Under the pieces are notes generated by a model. The model was not told the DNA's origin. It did not search any database and saw nothing but the letters and a program-made list of their open reading frames with translations. 64,000 nucleotides of DNA from Dechloromonas denitrificans (GTDB taxonomy: Bacteria; Pseudomonadota; Gammaproteobacteria; Burkholderiales; Rhodocyclaceae). Where the stretch lies: the NCBI RefSeq assembly GCF_020510685.1, contig NZ_CP075185.1, positions 1,674,001 through 1,738,000 on the forward strand. Direction: 5' to 3'. Shown here one piece after another: positions 16,402 to 26,859 of this stretch. The stretch's first letter is position 1, and every line of letters begins with the position of its first letter. The translations under genes and the position numbers were made by a program.

Positions 16402-17970
16402 TTAGCGAACCAGGTCGAAGTTGAAGTCGGTCGTACCCATGCCGATCGTTTCCTTGTCGAGTTGCTCAAGGACGGCGTTGGTCAGTTGGGTGACTACCGA
16501 CATCATGCCTTCGTAGCCCATGGTGGTCTGACGATGCAGGTGATGACGGTCGAACAGCGGGAAGCCGAGGCGGATCAGCGGTACTTCGAACTCTTCACCC
16601 TTGTACTTGGTGTCGCGCTGGATGTACTTGCCGTAGGAGTTGCCGATCAGGAAGTCCGGCTTGTCCGTGAAGCACAGGCTGCGCATGTGCCACAAGTCGT
16701 TGCCGGCATAGACCTTGCCATTGACGCCGAACGGGCTGGAAGCGAGGAGCTTCTCGACCGCCTTGGCCCAACGCTTGTTGCCGTTGTGGGCCAGGATGTG
16801 CGTCGGTTCGGCACCGCACTCGAGCAGGATCTTGACCATGCCGAGGACGAAGTCCGGGTCGCCGTAGAGGGCGAACTTCTTGCCGTGCAGCCAGGCATGG
16901 CTGTCGGCAATCAGGTCCATACAGCGGCCGCGTTCCTTGGCCAGCGATTCGGGAATCGCCTTGCCGGTGAGCTCGGAGACCTTCATCAGGAACTCGTCGG
17001 TCCACTCGACGCCCATCGGGACGCTCAGCTTGGGGATCTCCTGGTTCCAGGTGCTTTCGACGAATTTCTTCGTCTTTTCCAGCTGGGTCGGTTGCAGCAG
17101 AACGGTCGTGATGGCGTTCGGCGCATCCTTCACTTCGTCCATCGTCGTGCCGCCGGAGTACATGCGGAATTCGCCGTCGGCCGGGGTGTCGAAGACTTCG
17201 CTCGGATCGGACAGGAAGGTGTAATCGACAGCCATCTCACCGAGCATGCGCTTGATGACACGGTAGTTGCCAAGGTAGGTCTCGAAGCCCGGAATGATGT
17301 TGATCCGGCCGTTCGAACCGACCTTCTTGCCGTCCATGTAGTTCAGCGTGAAGTAACGGAGGATGCCTTCTTCCATGTTGTCCCAGCCGGTCGTGTGCGA
17401 ACCGACGAAAGACGGGGTGTGGGCGTAGGGGACCGGGTAATCCTGGGGGATGTGGCCGTCCTTCTTGGAGTTGTTGATGAACGCATTCAAGTCGTCACCA
17501 ATAACTTCCGCCATGCAGGTCGTCGACACCGCGATCATGTCCGGCTTGTAGATCGCCTTGGCGTTGGCCAGACCGTCGTGCATGTTCTTCTGACCGCCGA
17601 ACACGGCTGCATCTTCCGTCATCGAGTCGGAAACGCAGGAGCACGGTTCCTTGAAGTGACGGTTGAAGTAGGTGCGGAAGTAGGCGACACAGCCTTGCGA
17701 GCCATGCACGTAGGGCAGGGTCTTGTGAAAGCCGGTGGCACACAGAACGGCGCCGAGCGGCTGGCAGGCCTTGGCCGGATCGACGGTCAGGGCTTCGCGC
17801 TTGAAATTGAGATCCTGATATTCCTGTGTCGTCGTCCACATGAAGGTCTCATAGACCTTCTCGGGGGCGTGACCCTCTTCGAATTTCTCGCGTTTTTCGG
17901 CGAGATTCTTCTTGTAGTCGTCGTCACGGAACAGCGGGTAACAGGGCTTGATCTTGTCTGCGGTTTGCAT
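16402..17970 (-). CDS. nifK: Nitrogenase molybdenum-iron protein beta chain
   Basis: A 522-residue NifK. The P-cluster cysteines are visible in KACQPLGAVL, GSQGCVAYF and STTCMAEVIGDD. The protein pairs with NifD in the alpha2-beta2 dinitrogenase that reduces N2 with electrons from NifH. The start at 17970 (MQTADKIKPC) follows an AGGAGA ribosome site; the open frame extends nine codons further upstream without support. It lies 71 bp after nifD in the operon. No substitution in the P-cluster ligands was seen. Confidence 0.98.
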   Translation of the reverse strand: MQTADKIKPCYPLFRDDDYKKNLAEKREKFEEGHAPEKVYETFMWTTTQEYQDLNFKREALTVDPAKACQPLGAVLCATGFHKTLPYVHGSQGCVAYFRTYFNRHFKEPCSCVSDSMTEDAAVFGGQKNMHDGLANAKAIYKPDMIAVSTTCMAEVIGDDLNAFINNSKKDGHIPQDYPVPYAHTPSFVGSHTTGWDNMEEGILRYFTLNYMDGKKVGSNGRINIIPGFETYLGNYRVIKRMLGEMAVDYTFLSDPSEVFDTPADGEFRMYSGGTTMDEVKDAPNAITTVLLQPTQLEKTKKFVESTWNQEIPKLSVPMGVEWTDEFLMKVSELTGKAIPESLAKERGRCMDLIADSHAWLHGKKFALYGDPDFVLGMVKILLECGAEPTHILAHNGNKRWAKAVEKLLASSPFGVNGKVYAGNDLWHMRSLCFTDKPDFLIGNSYGKYIQRDTKYKGEEFEVPLIRLGFPLFDRHHLHRQTTMGYEGMMSVVTQLTNAVLEQLDKETIGMGTTDFNFDLVR

Positions 17971-18041
17971 TGCTATCTCCTTGCCCGAGCCGCTCATCTG
18001 CGACTACGGGCGCAAGGTAAAAGATTTGCCGTTGAGCTAAC

Positions 18042-19514
18042 TCAGGCGGCCTTCTTCACTTCTTCGGCAACAGCCTTCTTCCAGGGCGGCACGAGGTTGC
18101 CCCAGACCGGACTGGACAGAGCGATGTCCATGTCGCGGGCGAAGATGGCGAAGCCGTCGTAGCCGTGGTAGGGGCCGGAGTAATCCCAGGAGTGCATCTG
18201 GCGCAGCGGAATGCCCATCTTCTGGAAGATGTACTTTTCCTTGATGCCGGAGCCGACGAGGTCGGGCTTCAGCTTCTTGACGAACTCTTCCAGCTCGAAA
18301 CCGGTGACGTCGTCGTAAAGCAGGGTGGCATCGCCCATTTCCTTGATCGTCCGGTCGTAGTCGTCGTTGTGGCCGAATTCGTAGCCGGTGCCGATCACTT
18401 CCATGCCGAGATCTTCGTAGGCGCCGATCACGTGACGCGGGCGGAGGCCGCCGACGTACAGCATGACTTTCTTGCCCTGCAGACGCGGTTTGAACTTGTT
18501 GATGATCTCGTCCATCATCGGCTGATAACGGGCGATGACCAGTTCGGTCTTTTCCTTGATCGAGTCGTCGAAGAAGGCGGCGATCTTGCGCAGCGATTCG
18601 ATGATCTTGGTCGGACCGAAGAAGTTGTACTCAAGCCATGGAATACCGTACTTCTCTTCCATGTGGCGGCTGATGTAGTTCATCGAACGGTAGCAGTGCA
18701 GCAGGTTCAGCTTGACCTTCGGCGTGTTCATCATTTCCGCCAGGGTGCCGTCGCCGGACCATTGAGCGACCACGCGCAGACCCATTTCCTCGAGCAGGAT
18801 GCGGGTTGCCCAGGCGTCGCCGCCGATGTTGTAGTCGCCGATGATGGCCACGTCGTACGGCGTGCCTTCATAAGGCTGGCCGTCGCGCTTGTCGATGACC
18901 CAGTCGCGGATCGCGTCGTTGGCGATGTGGTGACCCAGGGACTGGGAAACACCGCGGAAGCCTTCGCAGCGGACCGGAACGATGGGCTTGCCGATGGCAG
19001 CGGAACCCTTCTTGGAGACCGACTCGATGTCGTCGCCGATCAGGCCGATCGGGCATTCCGACTGAACGGAGATGCCGCGGTGCAGCGGGAACAGTTGTTC
19101 GACTTCTTCGATCAGCTTGGCGAGCTTCTTGTCGCCGCCGAAGACGATGTCCTTTTCCTGGAAATCGGAAGTGAAGTTCATCGTGCCGAAGGAATCGACG
19201 CCGGTCGTGCCGACGTAGTAGTTACGGCGACCGGCGCGGGAATACTGACCGCAGCCGACCGGGCCGTGCGAGATGTGGATCATGTCCTTGATCGGACCCC
19301 AGACCACGCCCTTGGAACCGGCGTAGGCACAACCACGGATGGTCATCACGCCGGGCAGCGACTTGCGGTTGGAAGTGATGCACTTCTTGGATTGTTCAAC
19401 AGTTTGATCGTTGGCCGTAAGGTGCTTTTGGCGGTCCTTCTTGGCCTTTTCCGGATAAACCTCGAGCACCTCGGCGATGAGGGCTTCGGTTTCTTCGCGA
19501 GACAGAGTCGTCAT
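18042..19514 (-). CDS. nifD: Nitrogenase molybdenum-iron protein alpha chain
   Basis: A 490-residue NifD of the molybdenum type. P-cluster ligands are Cys62 (RGCAYAG), Cys88 (GPVGCGQ) and the Cys in [11 protein letters not shown] near 155. FeMo-cofactor ligands are the Cys in LLHCYRSM near residue 274 and the His in QMHSWDYSG near 440. All expected metal ligands are present, so the enzyme should be active. The start follows AGGAGGAAAAC. It is co-transcribed with nifH across an 87-bp gap that contains a stable hairpin. Confidence 0.98.
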   Translation of the reverse strand: MTTLSREETEALIAEVLEVYPEKAKKDRQKHLTANDQTVEQSKKCITSNRKSLPGVMTIRGCAYAGSKGVVWGPIKDMIHISHGPVGCGQYSRAGRRNYYVGTTGVDSFGTMNFTSDFQEKDIVFGGDKKLAKLIEEVEQLFPLHRGISVQSECPIGLIGDDIESVSKKGSAAIGKPIVPVRCEGFRGVSQSLGHHIANDAIRDWVIDKRDGQPYEGTPYDVAIIGDYNIGGDAWATRILLEEMGLRVVAQWSGDGTLAEMMNTPKVKLNLLHCYRSMNYISRHMEEKYGIPWLEYNFFGPTKIIESLRKIAAFFDDSIKEKTELVIARYQPMMDEIINKFKPRLQGKKVMLYVGGLRPRHVIGAYEDLGMEVIGTGYEFGHNDDYDRTIKEMGDATLLYDDVTGFELEEFVKKLKPDLVGSGIKEKYIFQKMGIPLRQMHSWDYSGPYHGYDGFAIFARDMDIALSSPVWGNLVPPWKKAVAEEVKKAA

Positions 19515-19567
19515 GTTTTCCTCCTGACGTCGCCACCAATCTGTGGCCGACGTGCTGGTTGAAAGTA

Positions 19568-19590
19568 CCCCCTCCCGTCCGGGGAGAGGG
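19568..19590 (-). repeat. nifH-nifD intergenic hairpin
   Basis: An imperfect inverted repeat (CCCCCTCCC against GGGAGAGGG, one mismatch) 12 bases after the nifH stop on the transcribed strand. There is no U-run after it, so it looks like an mRNA-stabilising or attenuating structure, and not a full terminator. Such a structure would help give more NifH than NifDK. Confidence 0.55.
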
Positions 19591-19601
19591 CGGGGTCTTG
19601 C

Positions 19602-20504
<903 letters not shown>

Positions 20505-20558
20505 TTAATCTGTCAGTCGATTTGCGAAGGAATCATTGAGAGTCGCACCTCACCTTCT

Positions 20559-20573
20559 GCACGTTGCGTGCCA
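20559..20573 (-). promoter_or_regulatory. Sigma-54 (-24/-12) promoter of nifH
   Basis: On the minus strand TGGCACGCAACGTGC fits the consensus TGGCACG-N4-TTGC, with GG and GC ten bases apart; the only deviation is GTGC for TTGC. It leaves an mRNA leader of about 55 bases before the nifH ATG. It marks RpoN-dependent, NifA-activated transcription of the nif operon. Confidence 0.88.
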
Positions 20574-20671
20574 GGTCGATTGACAGACGGCAAGTGATTG
20601 AATCCAAAATGAAAATAGAAAAATGCCCGACACCGGGCAGGGCGGATGGATGCGACAATTCCCCCACGCTT

Positions 20672-20687
20672 TGTAGGGGTGACGACA
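20672..20687. promoter_or_regulatory. NifA upstream activator sequence for nifH
   Basis: TGTAGGGGTGACGACA is an exact TGT-N10-ACA NifA site about 105 bp upstream of the -24 element, a normal enhancer distance. It abuts the first unit of the tandem repeat that precedes draT. Confidence 0.82.
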
Positions 20688-20890
20688 ACGCGTCGAGCAC
20701 CAGCGAGACAAAACCGGACTCAGGAGGCGCCAGCCTCCACTCTGATTCGTTGCGAGGCAGCGACGGGCTTCTGCCCGGAGCAACTCACAACGCGTCGAGC
20801 ACCAGCGAGACAAAACCGCACCCAGGCGACGCCAGTCTCCTCGTTGATTCGTTGCCGAGCAGCCACGAGCTTCAGGCTGTGGCAACTCAC
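20687..20890. repeat. Two tandem 102-bp structured repeat units
   Basis: Units at 20687-20788 and 20789-20890 share their first 30 bases exactly and about 80% overall. Each has two internal palindromes: around GGAGGCGCCAGCCTCC in the first unit (partly preserved by paired changes in the second) and a larger one bounded by GTTGC...GCAAC. The unit length is a multiple of three, so the frame upstream of draT stays open across it. It lies between the nifH enhancer and draT. Confidence 0.8.
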
Positions 20891-21697
20891 AAAGCATCAC
20901 TGCCCCGCGATGCCCGGCTGCCGATCAATCGCTGCAACCTGCCGGCCGTCGTGCTGGGCAGCCTGACTTTTCAGCGCTATCCGACCCCGTTGTTGCTCGA
21001 CGGTGTCGCCGAACTGCATCGCGACCTGTTCCGGCGGCTGGCCGATGCTGCCCCGGGCGAGCGGGGCAATGTCTTTCGCGATTACGTGACGGTCCTTTTT
21101 CAGCTCGAATGGCCGGAAGAAATGGGCCTGACCGGCAAGCAGAAGGGGCGGGCCAAGGCCAATTACGTGCGGATGATCCGCGGCTGGAGTTTCGATTCCG
21201 ACAGCCGCGAGGGAGCGGTGCTCAAGGGCTGGGTCGAATCGCGCTTCGGCCTGATGCCGCGCTGGCATGGCCAGCCCTTGCTCGATCCGGCCGGCGAGGC
21301 CTACAGCCGCTACATGGAGATGCGCTGCCAGGGCCTGTACGGCACCAGTGCGCTGGAGGCCCAGTTCGATCTGGTGTACACCTATTGTCAGTACGAGCTG
21401 GCCGAGCGTCACTCGGGGGCCAGCCATGTCACGCTCTATCGCGGGGTCAACCGTGTCGCCGATCATGAGATCCTGCGGCGCGGCGAGGGGGGGCACTACA
21501 CCATCCTGCTCAACAACCTCAACTCATTCACCTGCAGTCGCGAGCGGGCCTGCGAATTCGGCGACTACATTCTTGCGGTGGATATTCCGCTGAGCAAGAT
21601 TTTCTTCTACTGCGGCCTGCTACCCGGCGTGCTGCAGGGCGAGGACGAGTTTCTGGTGGTCGGCGGTGTGGTCGATGTAACTTTGTCGACAACCTGA
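20879..21697 (+). CDS. draT: NAD(+)-dinitrogen-reductase ADP-ribosyltransferase DraT
   Basis: DraT transfers ADP-ribose from NAD+ to an arginine of NifH and so switches nitrogenase off in response to ammonium or darkness/energy loss in known systems. The 272 residues from GTG 20879 match the family length and open with LPINRCNLPAVVLGSL, followed by FRDYVTVLFQLEW, VTLYRGVNR and NNLNSFTCSRERACEFGDYI. The frame stays open upstream to a TTG at 20564 with an ATG at 20609. That would add 90-105 residues encoded by the nifH promoter region and the tandem repeat, which I judge non-coding. No strong ribosome site precedes the GTG, so the start is uncertain. It is divergent from nifH; its partner draG lies 9 kb away. 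Confidence 0.9.
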   Translation: MATHKASLPRDARLPINRCNLPAVVLGSLTFQRYPTPLLLDGVAELHRDLFRRLADAAPGERGNVFRDYVTVLFQLEWPEEMGLTGKQKGRAKANYVRMIRGWSFDSDSREGAVLKGWVESRFGLMPRWHGQPLLDPAGEAYSRYMEMRCQGLYGTSALEAQFDLVYTYCQYELAERHSGASHVTLYRGVNRVADHEILRRGEGGHYTILLNNLNSFTCSRERACEFGDYILAVDIPLSKIFFYCGLLPGVLQGEDEFLVVGGVVDVTLSTT

Positions 21698-21723
21698 AGG
21701 GGCGCGGGGCGCGCCGCCGTCGA

Positions 21724-24700
21724 TCAGGACGGTTTATCGGCCAGCCACTTGACCAGCGCCCGGAAGAGCGTATCGGGATCGACCGGTTTGGCGATGAAGT
21801 CGTTCATCCCCGCTTCGAGGCAACGGCGGCGGTCTTCGGCAAAGGCATTGGCGGTCATCGCCAGGATCGGCGTGGTCCGGTAGGCGGGCAGGGCGCGCAG
21901 GGCGCTGGTGGCTTCCAGACCATCCATTATCGGCATCTGGATATCCATCAGGATCAGGTCGTAGTGCGTCTGCATGGATTTTTCGAGAGCTTCGGCGCCA
22001 TCGTTGGCGACATCGATCTGGAGACCGAGCATGTCGTGCAGCAATTCCTTGCCGACATCCTGATTCACCTGGTCGTCTTCGGCGAGCAGGATTCGTTTTT
22101 CCCGATATTGACTGCGCAGCAGCGCTTCGGCCTCCGCCCCAGAGGTGGTCGTGGTCGGCGTCTGATTCGCCATCCGCTCGGCCTTGTCGAGCTGGAGCGA
22201 GAACTTGAAGGTGCTGCCCTGGCCGACGGTACTGCTGGCTTCGATGTTGCCGCCCATCAGGCGAACGATGCGCTGGCTGATCGCCAGCCCCAGGCCGGTT
22301 CCGCCATGCTGGCGGGTGGTCGAGCTGTCGGCCTGCTCGAAGGGGGCGAAGATGCGCTGCAGTGCATCTTCGGGAATCCCGATGCCGGTATCGGTGATGG
22401 CTATTTGCAGCCGGATATCGGTCGGGGTTTCGTGCTCGATCGAGGCCCCGATGTTGATCCCGCCCTGCTCGGTGAATTTGATCGAATTGCTCACCAGATT
22501 GAGCAGGATCTGTTGCAGGCGGAGCGGGTCGCCGATCACGTCCATTTCCAGCAGACGCTTCGCAATGTCATTCTGCAGGCGCAGGTGTTTGGCATCCAGC
22601 TTGTCGCTGACCAGGCTCTCGACATTGGCAATGATGCTGCCGATCCGGAACGGTATTTTTTCCAGGGTCAGTCGTTCGGCATCGATCTTGGCCAGGTCGA
22701 GAATGTCGTTGAGCAGACGCAGCAGATGGTTGGCGGCATTGGTGATCTTGCCGAGCTTGTCGCGTTGCACCGGGTCCTCGCTGTGGCGCCAGAGTATTCC
22801 GGCCAGGCCGATGATGGCGTTCATCGGCGTCCGCAGCTCGTGGCTCATATTGGCCAGGAAGCTGCTTTTTGCCCGGTTGGCCGCTTCCGCCGCTTCCTTG
22901 GCGATCGACAGGTCGGCGGTGCGCACCCTGACCAGTTCTTCCAGATGGTGGCGGTGCTGCTCGAGTTCCGCTTCGGCCTGCCGGCGCTCGGTGACATCGA
23001 CGATGACGCCGATCACCGCCGGCTTGCCTTCGTAGTCCATGGTGCGGCCATAGACTTCGACATTCAACCGGCTGCCATCCTTGCGCAGGCCGACGAACGC
23101 ATAGTTGAGGGACTGCGCTTCGCCGCGCATGCGGCGCTGCAAATTGCCGGCGACCAGCTCCTGATCCTCGGGGGCGACCAGGCTGCTGACCGGGAGCCGG
23201 TTGATGATTTCATCCGGCCCGGCATAGCCGAACATTTCGGCGCAGCGCGGATTGGCATAGGCAAAATAGCCGTCCTGAACGATATAGACGCCGACCAGCG
23301 ATTGCTCGATCAGGCCGCGGAATTTGCGCTCGGCATTGAGCAAGTCCTGTTCGGCCTGCTTGCGTTCGGCAAGGTCGCGGCAGGAGCCCAGGATATTGCC
23401 GTTCGGCAGGCGAACGGAACTCAGTTCAACGAGGGCGGTGGTGCCATCTTTCCGGCGCAGCTGGAGCTCGGTAAAAATGTATCCTTCGCTGAGCACCTGG
23501 GCAAAAATCCGCTGATGTTCTTGGTCCTGTCCTTCTGGCGTCAGCGCGCCGAGCGTCATCGCCAGCAACTCCTCGGTACTGTAGCCAAGCAGCTTCGAGG
23601 CTTTCGGATTGACGTATTCGTAGTGGCTGTCGCTACGGGCAATGAAGACTGCATCCGGCGTGTTGTCGAGGATGCTGCGCAACGAGTTTTCACTCTCCGC
23701 CAAGCGGGCGGCGCTCGCTTCGATGCGGCGCTGGTGCCGGGCATTGTTGAACAGCACGATGAAGATCATCCCGCCCAGCAGCAGTATGCTAAGCGCCACG
23801 CTGCCGGGCAGGTGGCTGTTGGTGATGGCATCGAATTCGGGGCGGCTCTGAAAGCGGGCGATCCAGCGATGGCTGTCGAGATCGATTGGCAGGCTTACCG
23901 AATAACGGCCGCCGGCTGTTGCGGTCCGGCCCTGCCGCGAATCGAAGAGCAGGTTGCCGGGTATGGCTTCTTCGTCGAACAACTCAGTCTCGACGTCCCT
24001 GATATTCTTGCCGACAATGCTGTGAAACAGATCGCCGGCGCGGAAGGCGCTATAAACATAGCCGATCAGGGCACTGCGGCGAGCCGCGATACCGTCGCGC
24101 GACATGGTCGGGCGATAGACCGGGAAGTAAATGAGAAAGCCCGGCTGTACTCTCTTCCCTTCGTCCTGGACGAGAATGATCTTGCCGCTCAGTGCCGGCC
24201 GCCCGGTATCCCGTGCCCGCTCCATCGCTTCGCGGCGAACCGGTTCCGAGTACATGTCGTAGCCAATGACCGGCCGGTTGATATCGTCGAGTGGTTCGAC
24301 GTAGGCGATGGCGCCGTATTGTTCCCGTTCGCCGGGCGGGCGTATCTTGTAAGCAGGGAAACCTTCGGCCCGCATGGCGCGTTCATGGGCAGCCTTGTCG
24401 CGTGAGGCGATCATCAGGCCCAGGCCAAGCGCTTGAACGCCGGGCAGCGTTTTACCCAGTTCAAGGCGTTCGACATAGCCTTGCCATTCGTCTCGGGAGA
24501 TGTACTGGCTCGATTCGACAAAAGCTGCTACCCCGCGCAGCACCTGTTCGTAGGCCTGCAGGCGGGCGACAATGTTGTCGCGCTCTCGTTCGGCGCGGTA
24601 GATAAAGCGGTCGTTGACCCGATTGGTGACCATTTCCCGGGTGACATACCAAGCACTCAGCGTGAGCAGGAGTGTCAGTGCCAGTGCCAGCCAGGCCAGC

Positions 24701-24813
24701 AATTCGGGGGTGAGCAATCCCCTTGGTCGAATATCCAGCGAATCGAGGTGTGGCGGATCAGGTTTTTTGTCTTCCAAGACCGCTCCGTTTTTTTTGGATA
24801 CTGCATCAACCAT
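21724..24813 (-). CDS. Hybrid sensor histidine kinase (CHASE-PAS-PAS-HisKA-HATPase-REC)
   Basis: A 1029-residue membrane kinase. A membrane helix at about 38-58 is followed by a periplasmic CHASE domain ([31 protein letters not shown]), a second helix near 345-365, then two PAS domains ([33 protein letters not shown]). The dimerisation helix has the phosphoacceptor His in [15 protein letters not shown] near residue 655. The ATPase has the G boxes ([21 protein letters not shown]). A C-terminal receiver has its Asp in LILMDIQMP near 956. The ligand is unknown and no dedicated response regulator is adjacent. It lies between draT and the SIR2-like operon, but nothing in the sequence links it to nitrogen control. 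Confidence 0.93.
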   Translation of the reverse strand: MVDAVSKKNGAVLEDKKPDPPHLDSLDIRPRGLLTPELLAWLALALTLLLTLSAWYVTREMVTNRVNDRFIYRAERERDNIVARLQAYEQVLRGVAAFVESSQYISRDEWQGYVERLELGKTLPGVQALGLGLMIASRDKAAHERAMRAEGFPAYKIRPPGEREQYGAIAYVEPLDDINRPVIGYDMYSEPVRREAMERARDTGRPALSGKIILVQDEGKRVQPGFLIYFPVYRPTMSRDGIAARRSALIGYVYSAFRAGDLFHSIVGKNIRDVETELFDEEAIPGNLLFDSRQGRTATAGGRYSVSLPIDLDSHRWIARFQSRPEFDAITNSHLPGSVALSILLLGGMIFIVLFNNARHQRRIEASAARLAESENSLRSILDNTPDAVFIARSDSHYEYVNPKASKLLGYSTEELLAMTLGALTPEGQDQEHQRIFAQVLSEGYIFTELQLRRKDGTTALVELSSVRLPNGNILGSCRDLAERKQAEQDLLNAERKFRGLIEQSLVGVYIVQDGYFAYANPRCAEMFGYAGPDEIINRLPVSSLVAPEDQELVAGNLQRRMRGEAQSLNYAFVGLRKDGSRLNVEVYGRTMDYEGKPAVIGVIVDVTERRQAEAELEQHRHHLEELVRVRTADLSIAKEAAEAANRAKSSFLANMSHELRTPMNAIIGLAGILWRHSEDPVQRDKLGKITNAANHLLRLLNDILDLAKIDAERLTLEKIPFRIGSIIANVESLVSDKLDAKHLRLQNDIAKRLLEMDVIGDPLRLQQILLNLVSNSIKFTEQGGINIGASIEHETPTDIRLQIAITDTGIGIPEDALQRIFAPFEQADSSTTRQHGGTGLGLAISQRIVRLMGGNIEASSTVGQGSTFKFSLQLDKAERMANQTPTTTTSGAEAEALLRSQYREKRILLAEDDQVNQDVGKELLHDMLGLQIDVANDGAEALEKSMQTHYDLILMDIQMPIMDGLEATSALRALPAYRTTPILAMTANAFAEDRRRCLEAGMNDFIAKPVDPDTLFRALVKWLADKPS

Positions 24814-24982
24814 AGCATTTTAATTGCTGTCGGTGGCTGGCGATTTGATCCCGATTGGGTAATCCGGGCGGCTTCTTGCGATGATCGTGTACCGCACAAG
24901 CGGTCGTCCGTTGTTCCGTCGCAAACCCGACAATCGGCTAGGGCTACGGCCGTAAATCCTTGCTGTCAGGGACCTGGAGTGC

Positions 24983-24997
24983 GGGCGTGGAATTTGC
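24983..24997 (+). promoter_or_regulatory. Putative sigma-54 promoter of the SIR2-like/hemerythrin operon
   Basis: GGGCGTGGAATTTGC matches TGGCACG-N4-TTGC at the invariant GG and GC with correct 10-base spacing and an exact TTGC. It ends 38 bp before the ATG of the SIR2-like gene, giving a short leader. An exact TGT-N10-ACA was not found upstream; TGTTCCGTCGCAAACC misses by one base. Confidence 0.55.
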
Positions 24998-25034
24998 GTC
25001 TAGCTGGATACACCCCACCTCCAGAGAACAAAAC

Positions 25035-25871
25035 ATGACTCCTGAACTGCGCGAAAAACTGCTGGCCGGCCTCAAGGATGGCAGCATAGTTCCTTATCTT
25101 GGTCCCGGTGTCCTGGCCGACGTCAAGAACGTCGCCAGCGGTGCGCCGATTCCGGCCGACAGCAATTCCCTGATCTACGCGATGAACGACGGCAAGCCGA
25201 TGGCCCCCAAACTGATGTACGAGTTCCCGCGCGCCGCGATGAACGTCGAGCTGAAGCGTGGGCGCAGCGCGGTGACCAAATTCCTCACCCGTACCTACGG
25301 CGAAACCGCGTGGACGCGAGGCGCGGTGCACGACTGGCTGAAGGGCATTGCGCCGCATTACGTGATCGACATCAACCGCGATACGCAGTTGCAGGATTCC
25401 TACGCCGCGGTGCCGCATAACCTGATTGTCGGCATCGCCCGCCTAGGCGGCACCGATTTTCGCTACAAATTGTATTTCTGGGACGGCAACGTCTATCAGA
25501 AAAGTACCGCCGTCAATCCGGCCATTCCCATCCTGTTCAAGCCGATGGGCACGCCGAAGCCGGAGCCGACCTACATCGCCTCCGATGCCGATTACGTCGA
25601 CTTCATTACCGAACTGATGGGCGGCTTTTCGATCCCGCCGGAAGTCAAGGAACTGCGCAAGGGCAAGCAATACCTGCTGATGGGCCTGCGCCTGAACCGC
25701 GATACCGAGCGCATGGTGATGTCCGACTTCATCTACAGCGCCGCCGAGCCGGCCGGCTGGGTGTTGATCGCCGAGCCGACCGACAAGGAAAAGCGCTTCT
25801 GCAAGAAGATGGGCCTGCAAATCGTCAATGCCGACGTTTTCGAGTTCATCGGTGCCGCCGTTCCCGCTTGA
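25035..25871 (+). CDS. SIR2-like protein of nif neighbourhoods, function unknown
   Basis: A 278-residue soluble protein. The N-terminal segment GSIVPYLGPGVL and the later PHYVIDINRDTQLQDS resemble the nucleotide-binding fold of SIR2-like proteins, but the catalytic pattern of true sirtuins is not evident. The C-terminal part has a repeat of the fold (YLLMGLRLNRDTERMV). Homologues of this kind are often annotated near nif genes. It starts an operon with an unknown protein and a bacteriohemerythrin, 27 bp and 1-bp overlap apart, and has a sigma-54-like promoter, so nitrogenase-linked expression is likely. A role in NAD(+)-related regulation alongside DraT is speculation. Confidence 0.65.
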   Translation: MTPELREKLLAGLKDGSIVPYLGPGVLADVKNVASGAPIPADSNSLIYAMNDGKPMAPKLMYEFPRAAMNVELKRGRSAVTKFLTRTYGETAWTRGAVHDWLKGIAPHYVIDINRDTQLQDSYAAVPHNLIVGIARLGGTDFRYKLYFWDGNVYQKSTAVNPAIPILFKPMGTPKPEPTYIASDADYVDFITELMGGFSIPPEVKELRKGKQYLLMGLRLNRDTERMVMSDFIYSAAEPAGWVLIAEPTDKEKRFCKKMGLQIVNADVFEFIGAAVPA

Positions 25872-25898
25872 AATATCACTACTCTCAAAGGAAGAAAC

Positions 25899-26456
25899 AT
25901 GCTGCTTGATCGCTACGAACCGCTCTTTTTCAACGCCAATTTCAAGGAAGCGGCCGGCGCGCCGGGTTTTGTCGCCTACCGCGGCGAGTTCATCCTGAAG
26001 GAAGGCGAAGTCGCCGATGCCCAGGGGCGCCGCAAGCCGCCGACGGAAGTTCTCAAGCAGGCCGTGCTGCTGGCGGAAGGCGATGAACTGAAACTGATTG
26101 CCGGCTCGCTCGACGAACTGCAACAGTTCGCGTTTTTGCTGGAAGTTATCGGCGACGATCTGAAAAGCGGGACGATTGCGGTGCTGTTTACGGTCAACAT
26201 CCCGAAACCTTTCGTTGCCGCGGTCAACGGTGCGCTGGTCATCTTCATTCCGCTGGTCCAGGGCATGGTGTGGACCGAACTGAGCGACCTGGTCGCCCTC
26301 GACAAGGGCGATTTCAAGGGGCAGGGTGCCGCCGACAAGGTGTTGACGGTCTATAACGCGCTCAAAGGCAGCAAGTTCAAGTATCCGGAAATGAGTCTTG
26401 AACAGGCGTTGGCGACGACCAACGATGCCAAACGCATCACGCACGGCGCGATCTGA
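25899..26456 (+). CDS. Conserved hypothetical protein in nif-linked operon
   Basis: A 185-residue protein, no signal peptide, no recognised domain. It contains a mildly hydrophobic beta-rich core (GTIAVLFTVNIPKPFVAAVNGALVIFIPLVQG) that is too short and polar at its edges to call a membrane anchor with confidence. AAAGGAAG precedes the ATG. Its stop overlaps the hemerythrin start (TGATG), so the two are translated together. Function unknown; the operon context suggests an oxygen- or nitrogenase-related role. Confidence 0.7.
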   Translation: MLLDRYEPLFFNANFKEAAGAPGFVAYRGEFILKEGEVADAQGRRKPPTEVLKQAVLLAEGDELKLIAGSLDELQQFAFLLEVIGDDLKSGTIAVLFTVNIPKPFVAAVNGALVIFIPLVQGMVWTELSDLVALDKGDFKGQGAADKVLTVYNALKGSKFKYPEMSLEQALATTNDAKRITHGAI

Positions 26457-26833
26457 TGCCGTGGGATGAGCGCTATACGCTCGGGGTGGCGGAGATGGAT
26501 GCCACCCACCGGGATTTCGTCGAGCTGGCCGATGCCTTGCTGGTGGCCGGCGACGACGAATTCCCGGCCCTCTTCGCCGAATTGCACGAACATACCCGGC
26601 GGCATTTCGACAACGAGGGCAAGCTGATGAAGTCCTGTCGCTTCCCGGCCATTGGCGAACACCACAGCGAACATCTGCGGGTACTCGGCGAACTGGCGCA
26701 TTTTTCCCGTGGCGTCGCCGCGGGTCGCCTCGGCATGGCGCGCAACTACGTTAAGGGCCTGCCGGAGTGGTTCGCCACCCATCTGGCGACGATGGATTCG
26801 GCGCTGTCGGCCTGCCTGAAACGAACGAACTGA
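26456..26833 (+). CDS. Bacteriohemerythrin
   Basis: A 125-residue single-domain hemerythrin. The di-iron ligands are visible: His in DATHRDFVEL, His and Glu in HTRRHFDNE, two His in HHSEHLRVL, and His/Asp in ATHLATMDSAL. Such proteins reversibly bind O2 and can store it, deliver it or scavenge it. Its start overlaps the upstream unknown gene by one base. Placement in a sigma-54-like operon beside nif and dra genes supports a role in supplying O2 to respiration while shielding nitrogenase, an inference. Confidence 0.9.
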   Translation: MPWDERYTLGVAEMDATHRDFVELADALLVAGDDEFPALFAELHEHTRRHFDNEGKLMKSCRFPAIGEHHSEHLRVLGELAHFSRGVAAGRLGMARNYVKGLPEWFATHLATMDSALSACLKRTN

Positions 26834-26859
26834 CGTTCCTTGCCTGGCCGGGCTTCACT

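Noticed and set aside
20564-20878. Extra 105 N-terminal codons on draT
   Set aside because: The stretch overlaps the nifH promoter, the NifA site and the tandem repeat, and would start at TTG without a ribosome site. Kept as an open alternative, not as the main call.
20687-20890. CRISPR array
   Set aside because: Two long adjacent units with no spacers and no cas genes; the units diverge along their length.
21964-24405. 813-codon plus-strand frame opposite the hybrid kinase
   Set aside because: Antisense shadow; the minus-strand kinase has all domains in order.
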